From the NCBI RefSeq assembly GCF_014901205.1, contig NZ_JACNMU010000007.1, positions 248,001-312,000 on the forward strand: a stretch of DNA of 64,000 bases, in the 5' to 3' direction. Origin of the DNA: Meridianimarinicoccus sp. MJW13. GTDB taxonomy: Bacteria; Pseudomonadota; Alphaproteobacteria; Rhodobacterales; Rhodobacteraceae. The position numbers and the translations under genes were made by a program. Positions 18,361 to 26,887 of this stretch are shown piece by piece; within the stretch, counting starts at the first letter, position 1, and each line of letters opens with the position of its first letter. The notes under the pieces are model-generated. The model searched no databases and was not told the DNA's origin. It worked only from the letters and a program-made list of their open reading frames with translations.

Positions 18361-18827
18361 CAGGCCGGCCGCCCCACGCGCAACTCCGCGAAAAAGGTTT
18401 TCAGAAGGCGTTCGGCCTCTTGCGCGCCGATGCCGTCATAGATCTCGGGGCTGTGGTGGCTTTGGGCGCGGGTGAAAATCCGCGCGCCATGAGCAACGCC
18501 GCCGGATTTGGGATCCGCCGCGCCATAGTACAACCGCGCCACCCGCGCCGCCGCGATGGCCGCCGCGCACATGGCGCAGGGTTCCAGCGTCACATACAGG
18601 CTGCACCCGGTCAGCCGTTCCGATCCCAGCCGCGCACAGCCCTGCCGGATCACCAGCATCTCGGCATGGGCCGTCGGATCGGCCATCTCGCGCGTCCGGT
18701 TGCCTGCCTGCGCCAGTACCGCGCCATCCGGCCCCGCCAGCACCGCCCCGACCGGCACCTCGCCGCGCGCTGCGGCGGCGCGGGCCTCGTCCAGCGCAAG
18801 GCTCATGTGGGAATGGAACGTGCTCAT
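18360..18827 (-). CDS. tadA: tRNA-specific adenosine deaminase
   Basis: Deaminates A34 to inosine in tRNA-Arg(ACG). The protein has 155 residues. The zinc-dependent cytidine-deaminase motifs are complete: HAE at 54-56 (His ligand and catalytic Glu) and PCAMC at 83-87 (two Cys ligands). GEVPVGAVL follows the first helix as in TadA. Two ATGs stand in tandem at 18830 and 18827; the second has the better spacing from AAAGG. It is divergent from the pseudouridine synthase gene. Confidence 0.92.
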   Translation of the reverse strand: MSTFHSHMSLALDEARAAAARGEVPVGAVLAGPDGAVLAQAGNRTREMADPTAHAEMLVIRQGCARLGSERLTGCSLYVTLEPCAMCAAAIAAARVARLYYGAADPKSGGVAHGARIFTRAQSHHSPEIYDGIGAQEAERLLKTFFAELRVGRPA

Positions 18828-18902
18828 CATCCTTTCTTGCCTTTGGCCCCGCGCCCATGCAACAGGCTTTCGTTTCCCGCTCCCGAGGACTAAGGCTGTG
18901 AC

Positions 18903-19787
18903 ATGACTGACAAGACCCCTCCCGGCGACCGGATCGCCAAAGTCCTGGCCCGCGCCGGGATCGCCTCGCGCCGCGATGCCGAAAAGCTGATCGCCGCCGG
19001 CCGCGTCACCCTGAACGGCAAGCGCATCACCAGCCCCGCCGTCAATGTCATGCCCTCCGATCGCATCACCTTCGATGGCAAACCGGTGCAAGAAGCCGAA
19101 CCGACGCGGCTGTGGCTCTATCACAAGCCTTCGGGTCTGGTGACCACCGAACGCGACGAGAAGGATCGCCCGACGGTGTTCCAGAACCTGCCCGAGGACA
19201 TGCCCCGCGTGATGAGCGTGGGGCGGCTGGACCTGAACTCGGAAGGGCTGCTGCTGCTGACCAACGATGGCGAGATCAAGCGCAAGCTGGAACTGCCCGC
19301 GACCGGTTGGGTTCGCAAGTACCGGGTCCGCGTCAAGGGCGCGCCCACGGATGAAACGCTGGAGCCGCTGCGCAAGGGCATCACCGTGGAGGGCGAGCGG
19401 TTTCAGCCGATGGCGGTGCAACTGGACCGGCAGCAGGCCTCGAACGCCTGGCTGACCGTGGGGCTGCGCGAAGGCCGCAACCGCGAGATCCGCCGCGCCA
19501 TGGGGGCCATCGGGCTGGATGTGAACCGGCTGATCCGCGTGTCCTATGGCCCGTTCCAACTTGGCGAGCTGAAAGCCGGGAAGGTGGAAGAGGTCAAACC
19601 GCGTGTCGTGCGCGACCAGTTGGGCCTTGGCCCGGCACGCCCCAAACCGCAACGCAGCCGTCGGGACGACCCCGCCGCCACGCCGCCCGACGGAAAAACC
19701 CGGCCCTCGGATCCGGGGAAACCGGCCCGCGGCGGCAAGGCCCCGACACCCCGGCCCGTGCGACGCGGCAAGCCCGGCTCGCGCTGA
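18903..19787 (+). CDS. RluB-type 23S rRNA pseudouridine synthase
   Basis: A 294-residue RsuA-family pseudouridine synthase. An S4 RNA-binding domain fills residues 8-55 (IAKVLARAGIASRRDAEKLI). The catalytic domain carries SVGRLDLNSEGLLLLTNDG with the nucleophilic Asp110, and REGRNREIRRAM near 190. A Pro/Arg/Lys-rich tail of about 60 residues (from about 235) is probably disordered, as in many alphaproteobacterial RluB proteins. Its expected target is U2605 of 23S rRNA; that is inferred from the family. Confidence 0.88.
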   Translation: MTDKTPPGDRIAKVLARAGIASRRDAEKLIAAGRVTLNGKRITSPAVNVMPSDRITFDGKPVQEAEPTRLWLYHKPSGLVTTERDEKDRPTVFQNLPEDMPRVMSVGRLDLNSEGLLLLTNDGEIKRKLELPATGWVRKYRVRVKGAPTDETLEPLRKGITVEGERFQPMAVQLDRQQASNAWLTVGLREGRNREIRRAMGAIGLDVNRLIRVSYGPFQLGELKAGKVEEVKPRVVRDQLGLGPARPKPQRSRRDDPAATPPDGKTRPSDPGKPARGGKAPTPRPVRRGKPGSR

Positions 19788-19903
19788 GAGCACAAATTTC
19801 CCGCCACGCGGGGCTTGCGCAACCGGCACATCGTGCCATCCTCCCTTAACAGGGAGGCATTCGTCCCCTATCTCTTGAAGTCAGAGATCATTCGAGGATG
19901 GCC

Positions 19904-19987
19904 ATGTCCGGGACCGGAATGCAAAAACTGTCATACACCCTGCTGGTGCTGCTGGTGCTTTACGTCGCCTTCACGGGGGCGGTGTAA
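19904..19987 (+). CDS. Tiny membrane peptide at the head of the XpaC-TelA operon
   Basis: A 27-residue ORF (MSGTGMQKLSYTLLVLLVLY, then VAFTGAV). GAGG lies six bases before the ATG at 19904; an in-frame ATG at 19898 would give 29 residues. It is almost wholly one hydrophobic helix after a short polar start. The TAA overlaps the ATG of the xpaC-like gene (TAATG), the pattern of translational coupling. It is too short for homology-based recognition. It could be a real small membrane protein or only a coupling leader. Confidence 0.55.
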   Translation: MSGTGMQKLSYTLLVLLVLYVAFTGAV

Positions 19988-20850
19988 TGGCCCAGCGGTT
20001 CGGCGGCAAGTTCAGCCCCGGCGCCACGGCGGGCGATCTGCCCGAGGTTCACCCCTATGACGGAAAGATCCGCAGCCGCGTCGGCTTTCGCGTCAATTTC
20101 CTGTTCCTGCTGCCGTTTCCCTTCCTGATCTCGGCCTTCCGGGCCGACCCGCTGGGGCTGGCCCTGAACCTGGCCTGTTTCGCAACGCTGATGCTGGCCG
20201 CCTGGCTGACCCGCGACGGGCTGCGGGCCGAGGATGCCTATAACGAGCGGCGCATCTCGAAACGTCCGGCGATCCCGCGCAAGCTGTTCGGCTCGGCGCT
20301 GACCGGGCTGGGGCTTGGGCTGGCCGGGCTGGCGGATGGCAGCCTTTTGAATGCCGGCATCTTCACGGTTCTGGGCGCAGTGCTGCACAGCCTGTCCTTC
20401 GGCATCGACCCGCTGAAGGACAAGGGCATGGAAGAGATTGACCGCTTCCAGTCCGACCGGGTGGAGCGCGCCGTGCGCGAGGCCGAGAAATACCTGGACG
20501 ACATGCGCGCCGCCATCGCCCGCGCGGGCGATCGCAAGCTTGAAGTGCGTGTCGATCGTTTCGCCGATACCGTGCGCAAGATGTTCCGCACCGTCGAGGA
20601 AGACCCCCGCGACCTGACCGCCGCCCGCAAGTTCCTGGGCGTCTACCTGCTGGGCGCCCGCGACGCGACGGTGAAATTCGCCGACATCCATGCCCGCACC
20701 CGCGATCCCCAGGCACGCGCCGACTATGCCGCGCTGCTGGATGATCTGGACGCCAATTTTGCCGCCAAGACCGAAACCCTGCTGCTGGACAACCGCACCG
20801 ACCTTGATGTCGAGATCGAGGTGCTGCGCGAACGTCTGGCGCGGGAATAG
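19987..20850 (+). CDS. XpaC-family protein (PF10112)
   Basis: A 287-residue protein of the XpaC family, named for '5-bromo-4-chloroindolyl phosphate hydrolysis'; the name does not establish a biochemical activity. Two pairs of hydrophobic segments lie at about 33-70 and 95-125 (VNFLFLLPFPFLISAF; LTGLGLGLAGL). A long charged, helical C-terminal domain (about 145-287) includes QSDRVERAVREAEKYLDDM and KFLGVYLLGARDATVKFADI, the family core. XpaC and TelA genes are adjacent in many bacteria, and here telA follows 23 bases later. Confidence 0.85.
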   Translation: MAQRFGGKFSPGATAGDLPEVHPYDGKIRSRVGFRVNFLFLLPFPFLISAFRADPLGLALNLACFATLMLAAWLTRDGLRAEDAYNERRISKRPAIPRKLFGSALTGLGLGLAGLADGSLLNAGIFTVLGAVLHSLSFGIDPLKDKGMEEIDRFQSDRVERAVREAEKYLDDMRAAIARAGDRKLEVRVDRFADTVRKMFRTVEEDPRDLTAARKFLGVYLLGARDATVKFADIHARTRDPQARADYAALLDDLDANFAAKTETLLLDNRTDLDVEIEVLRERLARE

Positions 20851-20873
20851 TAATTTCTGACAAGGAGCCCCTG

Positions 20874-22031
20874 ATGTCCGAAGAGACCCGCACCAAGGCC
20901 GCCGCCCAGACCGAGCTGCTGGCCGATCTGGCCGCCCCCCTGCCCGTCCCGCAGGACGCGCTTGTCGTGCTGGAGCAAGCCGACGCACCCGTGGCCGATG
21001 AAATCCGCCGCCGGATGAACGAGATCGACATGAGCCAGACAGGTTCGATCATCGCGTTCGGCTCGAAGGCGCAGGCCGAGTTGCAGGAGATCAGCCAGGC
21101 CATGCTGGCCGATGTGCGCAACAAGGATGTGGGACCGGCGGGCGACAGCCTGCGCGAGATCGTCACCACCCTGCGCGGCTTTTCGGTCGACGAGTTGGAC
21201 CCGAACCGCAAGCGGTCGTGGTGGGAAAAGCTGACCGGTAAGATGGAGCCGATGGCGAAATTCATGGCCCAGTACGAGGATGTGCAGGGTCAGATCGACA
21301 AGATCACCGACAACCTTCTGGGCCACGAGCATCAGCTTCTGAAAGACATCAAGTCGCTGGATCTGCTGTATGAAAAGACGCTGGGGTTCTACGACGAACT
21401 GGCCCTTTACATCGCGGCAGGCGAGGCCAAGCTGAAGGAACTGGACGCGGTCACGATCCCCGCCAAGGATGCCGAGGTCGGTGCCGCCCCCGAGGCCGAT
21501 CAGGTCATCGCCGCGCAGGAGTTGCGCGACATGCGTGCCGCGCGCGACGATCTGGAACGCCGGGTCCATGACCTGAAGCTGACCCGCCAGGTCACGATGC
21601 AGAGCCTGCCCTCGATCCGACTGGTGCAGGAAAACGACAAGTCGCTGATCACCAAGATCAACTCGACCCTGGTCAACACCGTGCCGCTTTGGGAAACCCA
21701 ACTGGCGCAAGCGGTGACGATCAACCGCTCGGCACAGGCCGCCGGGGCGGTGAAGGAAGCCACCGATCTGACCAACGATTTGCTGCAATCCAATGCCGAG
21801 AACCTGCGCACCGCCAACAAGGCCGTCCGGCAGGAGATCGAGCGCGGGGTGTTCGATATCGAGGCGGTGAAGGCGGCCAACGACAACCTTATCGCGACCA
21901 TTCAGGAAAGCCTGCAGATCGCCGACGAGGGCAAGGCCAAGCGCGCCGCTGCCGAGGCCGAGTTGCAGCAGATGGAGGCAGAGCTTCGCGACACCCTGGC
22001 GTCGGCCAAGGCCGCCGCGCCCAAAGCCTGA
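20874..22031 (+). CDS. telA: TelA-family toxic-anion resistance protein
   Basis: A 385-residue soluble, largely alpha-helical protein of the TelA/KlaA family (PF05816). Diagnostic stretches include FSVDELDPNRKRSWWEKLTG at about 102-121, followed by a FMAQYEDVQGQIDKITDNL coiled-coil and MQSLPSIRLVQENDKSLI. The C-terminal 100 residues are a predicted helical bundle (NAENLRTANKAVRQEIERGV). Family members are tied to tellurite and envelope-stress resistance, but the mechanism is not established. The start follows AAGGAG. Confidence 0.9.
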   Translation: MSEETRTKAAAQTELLADLAAPLPVPQDALVVLEQADAPVADEIRRRMNEIDMSQTGSIIAFGSKAQAELQEISQAMLADVRNKDVGPAGDSLREIVTTLRGFSVDELDPNRKRSWWEKLTGKMEPMAKFMAQYEDVQGQIDKITDNLLGHEHQLLKDIKSLDLLYEKTLGFYDELALYIAAGEAKLKELDAVTIPAKDAEVGAAPEADQVIAAQELRDMRAARDDLERRVHDLKLTRQVTMQSLPSIRLVQENDKSLITKINSTLVNTVPLWETQLAQAVTINRSAQAAGAVKEATDLTNDLLQSNAENLRTANKAVRQEIERGVFDIEAVKAANDNLIATIQESLQIADEGKAKRAAAEAELQQMEAELRDTLASAKAAAPKA

Positions 22032-22040
22032 GGCCGGATC

Positions 22041-23075
22041 ATGGGCCGTCCCGCAGTCTTGTCCCGCATGGCGGCCGCCCTGGCCGCCATGCTGCTGGTG
22101 ACGGCCTGCGAGATGCCCTTGAGCCCTGACACCGCGCCACGGGCAGTGCCGCGCGGCGATCCCGCGCCGCAGGTCGAGGTGTCCGAGGAAAGCCGTGAAC
22201 TGGCCGCCCGCTATGCAAGGATCGAAGAAGATCTGGTGACGCGCGGGTTGTTGCGCACCGATGGCGGTGGGCTGGACACGCCCTTTGATGCCGACCTGCT
22301 GGCCCGGAATTTCATGCAGATCGCGCTGTTTGACGAATACGCCCCGCTGTCGGGGCGGCTGGTCGCGCGCGAGACCGAAAGCCCGCTGCGCCGCTGGCAG
22401 GATCCGGTGCGCGTCGGGCTGGTCTATGGCGCCTCGGTCAGCGCGGCACAGCGGGCGGTCGATGACGACACGGTGAAAGCCCTGACCGGGCGGCTGCGCG
22501 CCGCCAGCGGCCATGACATCCGCACCACCAGCGGCCCCGGAAACCTGACCGTCTATGTGGTCAACGAGGACGAGCGGCGCGCGTTGGAACCCATGTTGCG
22601 GGAAAACATGCCCGGCATCTCGGACGGGGTGATGCGCGCCATCACCCAGATGCCCACCAGCACTTTCTGCCTGATCATCGCCTTTTCGGCCGACAACGCG
22701 CCGAACATCTATCGCCGCGCCATCGGCATCGTGCGGGCCGAGCATCCGCCGCTGCTGCGCCAGTCGTGCCTGCACGAGGAAATCACCCAGGGTCTGGGAC
22801 TGGCCAACGACAGCCCCGACGTGCGCCCGTCGATCTTCAACGACGATGAGGAATTCGCGCTGCTGACCACGCAGGACGCGCTGATGCTGACGATCCTCTA
22901 CGATCCACGCCTGCGTCCGGGCATGACCGCCCCCGAGGCCGCCCCGATCGTGCGCACCATTGCCGCCGAACTGCTGCCCGAGCCGCCACCCGATGCTGAG
23001 GCAGAAGATATTCCGACTTTGGCCACCGCCCCCGAGGCCGACGCCGAGATCCCCCCGCTACAAGGAGAGACCTGA
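22041..23075 (+). CDS. DUF2927 lipoprotein, possible metalloprotease-like fold
   Basis: A 344-residue predicted lipoprotein. The signal sequence ends AAMLLVTAC, so Cys23 is the likely lipidated residue. The DUF2927 domain covers about residues 85-300 and includes FMQIALFDEYAPLSGRLV, a following RWQDPVRVGLVYG, and CLHEEITQGLGLANDSPD at about 243-260. The HEEITQ-x-LGL-x-N sequence resembles an HExxx(Q/H) metallopeptidase helix; family activity is not established. An acidic, Pro/Ala-rich tail ends the protein. It is fourth in the operon, and its envelope location fits a membrane-stress role. Confidence 0.82.
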   Translation: MGRPAVLSRMAAALAAMLLVTACEMPLSPDTAPRAVPRGDPAPQVEVSEESRELAARYARIEEDLVTRGLLRTDGGGLDTPFDADLLARNFMQIALFDEYAPLSGRLVARETESPLRRWQDPVRVGLVYGASVSAAQRAVDDDTVKALTGRLRAASGHDIRTTSGPGNLTVYVVNEDERRALEPMLRENMPGISDGVMRAITQMPTSTFCLIIAFSADNAPNIYRRAIGIVRAEHPPLLRQSCLHEEITQGLGLANDSPDVRPSIFNDDEEFALLTTQDALMLTILYDPRLRPGMTAPEAAPIVRTIAAELLPEPPPDAEAEDIPTLATAPEADAEIPPLQGET

Positions 23076-23076
23076 C

Positions 23077-24204
23077 ATGTCCCTGTTCAATTTCCTGTCT
23101 GGGGAATTCATCGACGTCATCCACTGGACCGATGACACCCGCGACACCATGGTCTGGCGGTTCGAACGCCAGGGCCACGCCATCAAGTACGGCGCCAAGC
23201 TGACCGTGCGCGAAGGCCAGGCGGCGGTGTTCATCCACGAAGGCCAGATGGCCGATGTGTTCACCCCCGGCCTCTACATGCTGGAAACCAACAACATGCC
23301 GGTGCTGACTACGTTGCAGCACTGGGATCACGGTTTCCGCTCGCCGTTCAAGTCCGAGATCTATTTCGTCAACACCACCCGGTTCAACAACCTCAAGTGG
23401 GGCACCAAGAACCCGATCATGCTGCGCGATCCCGAGTTCGGGCCGACGCGGCTGCGGGCCTTTGGCACCTATACGATCCGGGTGGCGGACCCGGCCAAGT
23501 TCATGGTCGAGATCGTCGGCACCGATGGTGAGTTCACCATGGACGAGATCAGCTTCCAGATCCGCAACATCATCGTGCAGGAGTTCAGCCGCACCATTGC
23601 CGCCTCGGGCATCCCGGTACTGGACATGGCCGCCAACACCGCCGATCTGGGCAAACTGGTCGCCGCCGAAATCGCACCGACGCTGGCCGGCTATGGGCTG
23701 GCCATGCCCGAGCTCTACATCGAGAACATCTCGCTGCCACCGGCTGTGGAAAAGGCGCTGGACAAGCGCACCTCGATGGGGCTGGCGGGCGATCTGGGCG
23801 AATACACCCGCTATTCCGCCGCCGAGGCGATGACCACCGCCGCCGCCACGCCCAATTCGGGCATGGGTGCGAGCATCGGTGCGGGCATGGGGATGGCCAT
23901 GGGCCAGCAGATGACCCATGCCGCCGGGCCCTGGGGCACCCGCCCGGCCGGGCAGGCCCAGCCCACCGCTGCTGCCGTGCCGCCGCCGCCCCCTGTCGAA
24001 CACGTCTGGCACATCGCCGAGAAGGGCCAGACCACGGGGCCGTTTTCCAAGGCCGACATGGGCCGGATGGCCACCGAAGGCAAACTGACCCGCCGTACCC
24101 ATGTCTGGACCGCCGGACAGGATGGCTGGCTGCGTGCAGACGAGGTCACCGAACTGGCACAACTGTTCACCGTGCTGCCCCCGCCGCCGCCGGCGGACGA
24201 CTGA
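23077..24204 (+). CDS. SPFH-domain protein with C-terminal GYF_2 domain
   Basis: A 375-residue protein. An SPFH/band-7-like domain of the YdjI ('virion core protein') type covers about residues 20-240, with REGQAAVFIHEGQMADVFTP and, later, IRNIIVQEFSRTIAASGIPV. A Gly/Met/Ala-rich hinge and a proline run (VPPPPPVE) lead to a GYF_2-type domain at about 307-355 (HVWHIAEKGQTTGPFSKADM, then RTHVWTAGQDGW). No N-terminal membrane anchor is visible, unlike flotillin. Family proteins form membrane-associated scaffolds; here it probably works with the zinc-ribbon protein encoded 12 bases downstream. Confidence 0.85.
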   Translation: MSLFNFLSGEFIDVIHWTDDTRDTMVWRFERQGHAIKYGAKLTVREGQAAVFIHEGQMADVFTPGLYMLETNNMPVLTTLQHWDHGFRSPFKSEIYFVNTTRFNNLKWGTKNPIMLRDPEFGPTRLRAFGTYTIRVADPAKFMVEIVGTDGEFTMDEISFQIRNIIVQEFSRTIAASGIPVLDMAANTADLGKLVAAEIAPTLAGYGLAMPELYIENISLPPAVEKALDKRTSMGLAGDLGEYTRYSAAEAMTTAAATPNSGMGASIGAGMGMAMGQQMTHAAGPWGTRPAGQAQPTAAAVPPPPPVEHVWHIAEKGQTTGPFSKADMGRMATEGKLTRRTHVWTAGQDGWLRADEVTELAQLFTVLPPPPPADD

Positions 24205-24216
24205 CCCGGCCTGCCG

Positions 24217-25332
24217 ATGACCGTCGAAACCCACAGCTTTCCCTGCGCCCAATGCGGGGCCGATCTGCGCTTCGATCCGGCGTCGGGCAAGCTGGTCTGC
24301 GACCATTGCGGCTATGAGGACGAAGCCCGCGACCTGTCCGACGGGCCATGGGGCGGCAGTGCCATCCGCGAGTTGGACTTTGCCACCGCGCTGAAGGAAC
24401 AACTGCCGCTGGCGGAAATGGAGGAAACCCGCACCGCCACCTGCAGCAGTTGCGGCGCCGAGGTGGCGTTTGACGGTGCCACCCACGGCAAGGAATGCCC
24501 TTTCTGTGCCAGCCCCATCGTCGCCGACACCGGCACCAACCGCCACATCAAGCCCAAGGCGCTGCTGCCCTTCCTGCTGAGCGAGCGGGACGCGCGCAAG
24601 GCCATGACCAACTGGCTGGGTCGGCTGTGGTTCGCGCCCTCGGGCCTGCAGAAATACGCCCGCCATGGCCGCAAGATGGACGGGGTCTATATTCCCTACT
24701 GGACCTTCGATGCGCGCACCGCCTCGGACTATCGCGGCGAGCGCGGCACGGTTTATTACACCACGCGCACGGTGACGCGGAACGGTCAGCGCCAGACCGA
24801 GCGGGTGGCCCGCATCCGCTGGCGCCGCGCCTCGGGCCGGGTGGCGCGGATGTTCGACGATGTGCTGGTGCTGGCGGCGCGCTCGCTGCCCAAGACCTTC
24901 ACCGACGCCCTGCCCCCGTGGGACCTGTCGCAACTGGTGCCCTACAGCCCGGAGTACCTGGCCGGGATGCGGGCCGAGGCCTATACGGTCGAGTTGGACG
25001 AGGGGTTTCACGAGGCCCGCGCCCATATGGACCGGGTGATCGAGCGGGACGTGCGATTCGACATCGGCGGCGACCGGCAGCGGGTGCACAACATCCAGAC
25101 CCGGGTTTCGGATGTAACCTTCAAGCATGTGCTGCTGCCGATCTGGGTCGCGGCCTACAAGTACCAGGGCCGCAGCTATCGATTCGTCATCAACGGCCAG
25201 ACCGGGCGCGTTCAGGGCGAGCGGCCTTACTCCAAGGGCAAGATCGCACTGGCCGTGGTCGCGGGGATGGTGCTGGCGGCGGCCGCCGCCTTTGTTTTCG
25301 CGGCGCAGAATGGCGCAGGCGGGGGTTATTGA
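24217..25332 (+). CDS. Double zinc-ribbon protein with C-terminal membrane anchor
   Basis: A 371-residue protein that is often mis-annotated as PriA-like or TFIIB-like. Two zinc ribbons are visible: Cys10/Cys13 with Cys28/Cys31, and Cys76/Cys79 with Cys94/Cys97. The central region (about 100-335) contains KMDGVYIPYWTFDARTASDY and, later, LLPIWVAAYKYQGRSYRFVI, typical of the family's beta-rich domain. A single hydrophobic helix (ALAVVAGMVLAAAAAFVFAA) at about 346-365 anchors the C-terminus. The last gene of the operon; the pairing with an SPFH-GYF gene recurs in bacteria, but the function is not known. Confidence 0.82.
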   Translation: MTVETHSFPCAQCGADLRFDPASGKLVCDHCGYEDEARDLSDGPWGGSAIRELDFATALKEQLPLAEMEETRTATCSSCGAEVAFDGATHGKECPFCASPIVADTGTNRHIKPKALLPFLLSERDARKAMTNWLGRLWFAPSGLQKYARHGRKMDGVYIPYWTFDARTASDYRGERGTVYYTTRTVTRNGQRQTERVARIRWRRASGRVARMFDDVLVLAARSLPKTFTDALPPWDLSQLVPYSPEYLAGMRAEAYTVELDEGFHEARAHMDRVIERDVRFDIGGDRQRVHNIQTRVSDVTFKHVLLPIWVAAYKYQGRSYRFVINGQTGRVQGERPYSKGKIALAVVAGMVLAAAAAFVFAAQNGAGGGY

Positions 25333-25380
25333 CACGCGCCTTGGCAAAAAGACTTGCCGTCAACATGGCCTTTCCCTTAC

Positions 25381-25392
25381 GTGAGCGCTAAC
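25381..25392. promoter_or_regulatory. Possible LacI-family operator upstream of fructokinase
   Basis: GTGAGCGCTAAC is a 12-base near-perfect palindrome centred on a GC step (half-sites GTGAGC and GCTAAC, one mismatched pair). This is the usual look of LacI/GalR-family operators. It lies about 45 bases before the fructokinase ATG. No LacI-family gene is present in the window. Confidence 0.45.
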
Positions 25393-25435
25393 ATTCCCGG
25401 CGCATACGGCCCGAACGAAGGAAGCGAGACTCAAA

Positions 25436-26359
25436 ATGATCCTGTGTTGTGGCGAAGCCCTGATCGACATGCTGCCGCGCAAAGGCGCCGACGGCGGTGC
25501 CTGTTTCCAGCCCTATTCCGGCGGGGCGGTGTTCAACACCTCGATCGCGCTTGGACGGCTGGGCATCCCGGTGCGCATGTTCACCGGCCTGTCAGATGAT
25601 CTGTTCGGCCAGCAGTTAACCGCAAGTCTTGCAGCGTCTGGCGTCGGAACCGACCTGGTCGCGGTGTCCGATCGGCCCACAACGCTGGCCTTCGTCACCC
25701 TGACTGATGGCCACGCCAAATACGCCTTCTACGATGAAAACACTGCTGGGCGTATGCTGGCCCCGGCCGACCTTCCGCAGGTGCCCGACGATGTGAAGGC
25801 GGTGTTCTTCGGGGGCATCAGCCTTGCGGTTACCCCCTGCGCCGACACCTATGCCCAGCTTCTGGCGCAGGTCGCAGGCGACCGCCTGATCATGATCGAT
25901 CCGAACATTCGTCCGGGATTCATCCGCGACGAGGCCGCCTATCGCGCCCGTCTGGACCGCATGTTCGCCGCTTGTGACGTGGTGAAAGTGTCGGATGAGG
26001 ATCTGGAATGGCTGATGGGTCCGGGCGCAACGGTCGAACTGGCGCGCAAACTGATCGCCAAGGGGCCCAAGCTGGTGCTGGTCACCGAAGGCGCCAAGGG
26101 CGCCCACGGCATCACCGCGGACCGCGCGGTCTTCGTTCCCTCGCAGAAGGTTACGGTCGTGGACACCGTGGGTGCGGGCGACACGTTCAACGCAGGCTTC
26201 CTTGCTGCGCTGGCCGATGCCGACGCCCTGTCGAAAGACGCGCTGTCCGGGCTGGATGACGCGGCGCTGTCTGCCGCCCTTGGCCTTGCCGCCCGCTGCG
26301 CTGCGGTCACCGTCTCGCGCGCCGGGGCCAACCCGCCAACCCGCGCCGAATTGGCCTGA
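25436..26359 (+). CDS. PfkB-family fructokinase-like sugar kinase
   Basis: A 307-residue ribokinase/PfkB-family kinase, closest in pattern to fructokinase (fructose to fructose-6-phosphate). N-terminal [14 protein letters not shown] and [20 protein letters not shown] carry the sugar-binding and GG motifs. The C-terminal signature [17 protein letters not shown] contains the catalytic Asp. Substrate choice among hexoses rests on overall resemblance only. The stop overlaps the dtd start (TGATG), so the pair is cotranslated. A LacI-type operator candidate lies upstream. Confidence 0.83.
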   Translation: MILCCGEALIDMLPRKGADGGACFQPYSGGAVFNTSIALGRLGIPVRMFTGLSDDLFGQQLTASLAASGVGTDLVAVSDRPTTLAFVTLTDGHAKYAFYDENTAGRMLAPADLPQVPDDVKAVFFGGISLAVTPCADTYAQLLAQVAGDRLIMIDPNIRPGFIRDEAAYRARLDRMFAACDVVKVSDEDLEWLMGPGATVELARKLIAKGPKLVLVTEGAKGAHGITADRAVFVPSQKVTVVDTVGAGDTFNAGFLAALADADALSKDALSGLDDAALSAALGLAARCAAVTVSRAGANPPTRAELA

Positions 26360-26808
26360 TGCGCGCCCTGATCCAGCGCGTCGCCCATGCCGAGGTGGTC
26401 GTCGACGGGGCCAGCACCGGCAAGATCGGTCCCGGCCTGCTGATTCTGGTCTGCGCCATGCAGGGTGATGATGCCGCGACGGGCGCGAAACTGGCCGCCA
26501 AGATCGCCAAGCTGCGCATCTTTCAGAACGAGGACGGCAAGATGAACTGCTCGGTCATGGACATCGGCGGCAGCGCGCTGGTGGTCAGCCAGTTCACGCT
26601 GGCCGCGGACACCTCGCGCGGCAATCGTCCGGGGTTCTCCCGCGCCGCCCCGCCCGTCGAGGGCAAGGCCTTGTACGAATCCTTCGCCGCCGACCTGGCG
26701 GATCTGGGCATCCAGGTGGAAACCGGCATTTTTGGCGCGGACATGAAGGTATCGCTGCTGAACGACGGGCCGGTCACCATCTGGATCGACACGCAGGATC
26801 CGGCCTGA
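26359..26808 (+). CDS. dtd: D-aminoacyl-tRNA deacylase
   Basis: Removes D-amino acids (and Gly from tRNA-Ala) from mischarged tRNAs; 149 residues, standard length. Motifs: [17 protein letters not shown] at the start, [20 protein letters not shown] in the middle (SQFTL is the active-site motif), and the cross-subunit Gly-cisPro motif DGPVTIWID at the end. It overlaps the kinase gene upstream by one base. Confidence 0.95.
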   Translation: MRALIQRVAHAEVVVDGASTGKIGPGLLILVCAMQGDDAATGAKLAAKIAKLRIFQNEDGKMNCSVMDIGGSALVVSQFTLAADTSRGNRPGFSRAAPPVEGKALYESFAADLADLGIQVETGIFGADMKVSLLNDGPVTIWIDTQDPA

Positions 26809-26887
26809 ACCCCGCAGCTTGCGCCAATTGCATCTTGGCAGCACCGGGCGGGCATGTTTGATAGTCCAAAAGGCTGGACGGCAGGGC

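Noticed and set aside
20724-22775. Antisense open frame of 683 codons opposite XpaC and TelA
   Set aside because: Same reason; it spans several real genes with family motifs on the other strand.
22837-25347. Antisense open frame of 836 codons opposite DUF2927, SPFH-GYF and zinc-ribbon genes
   Set aside because: It is a by-product of GC-rich codon use; the translation is His/Gly/Arg-rich without domains, and the plus-strand genes have clear motifs.
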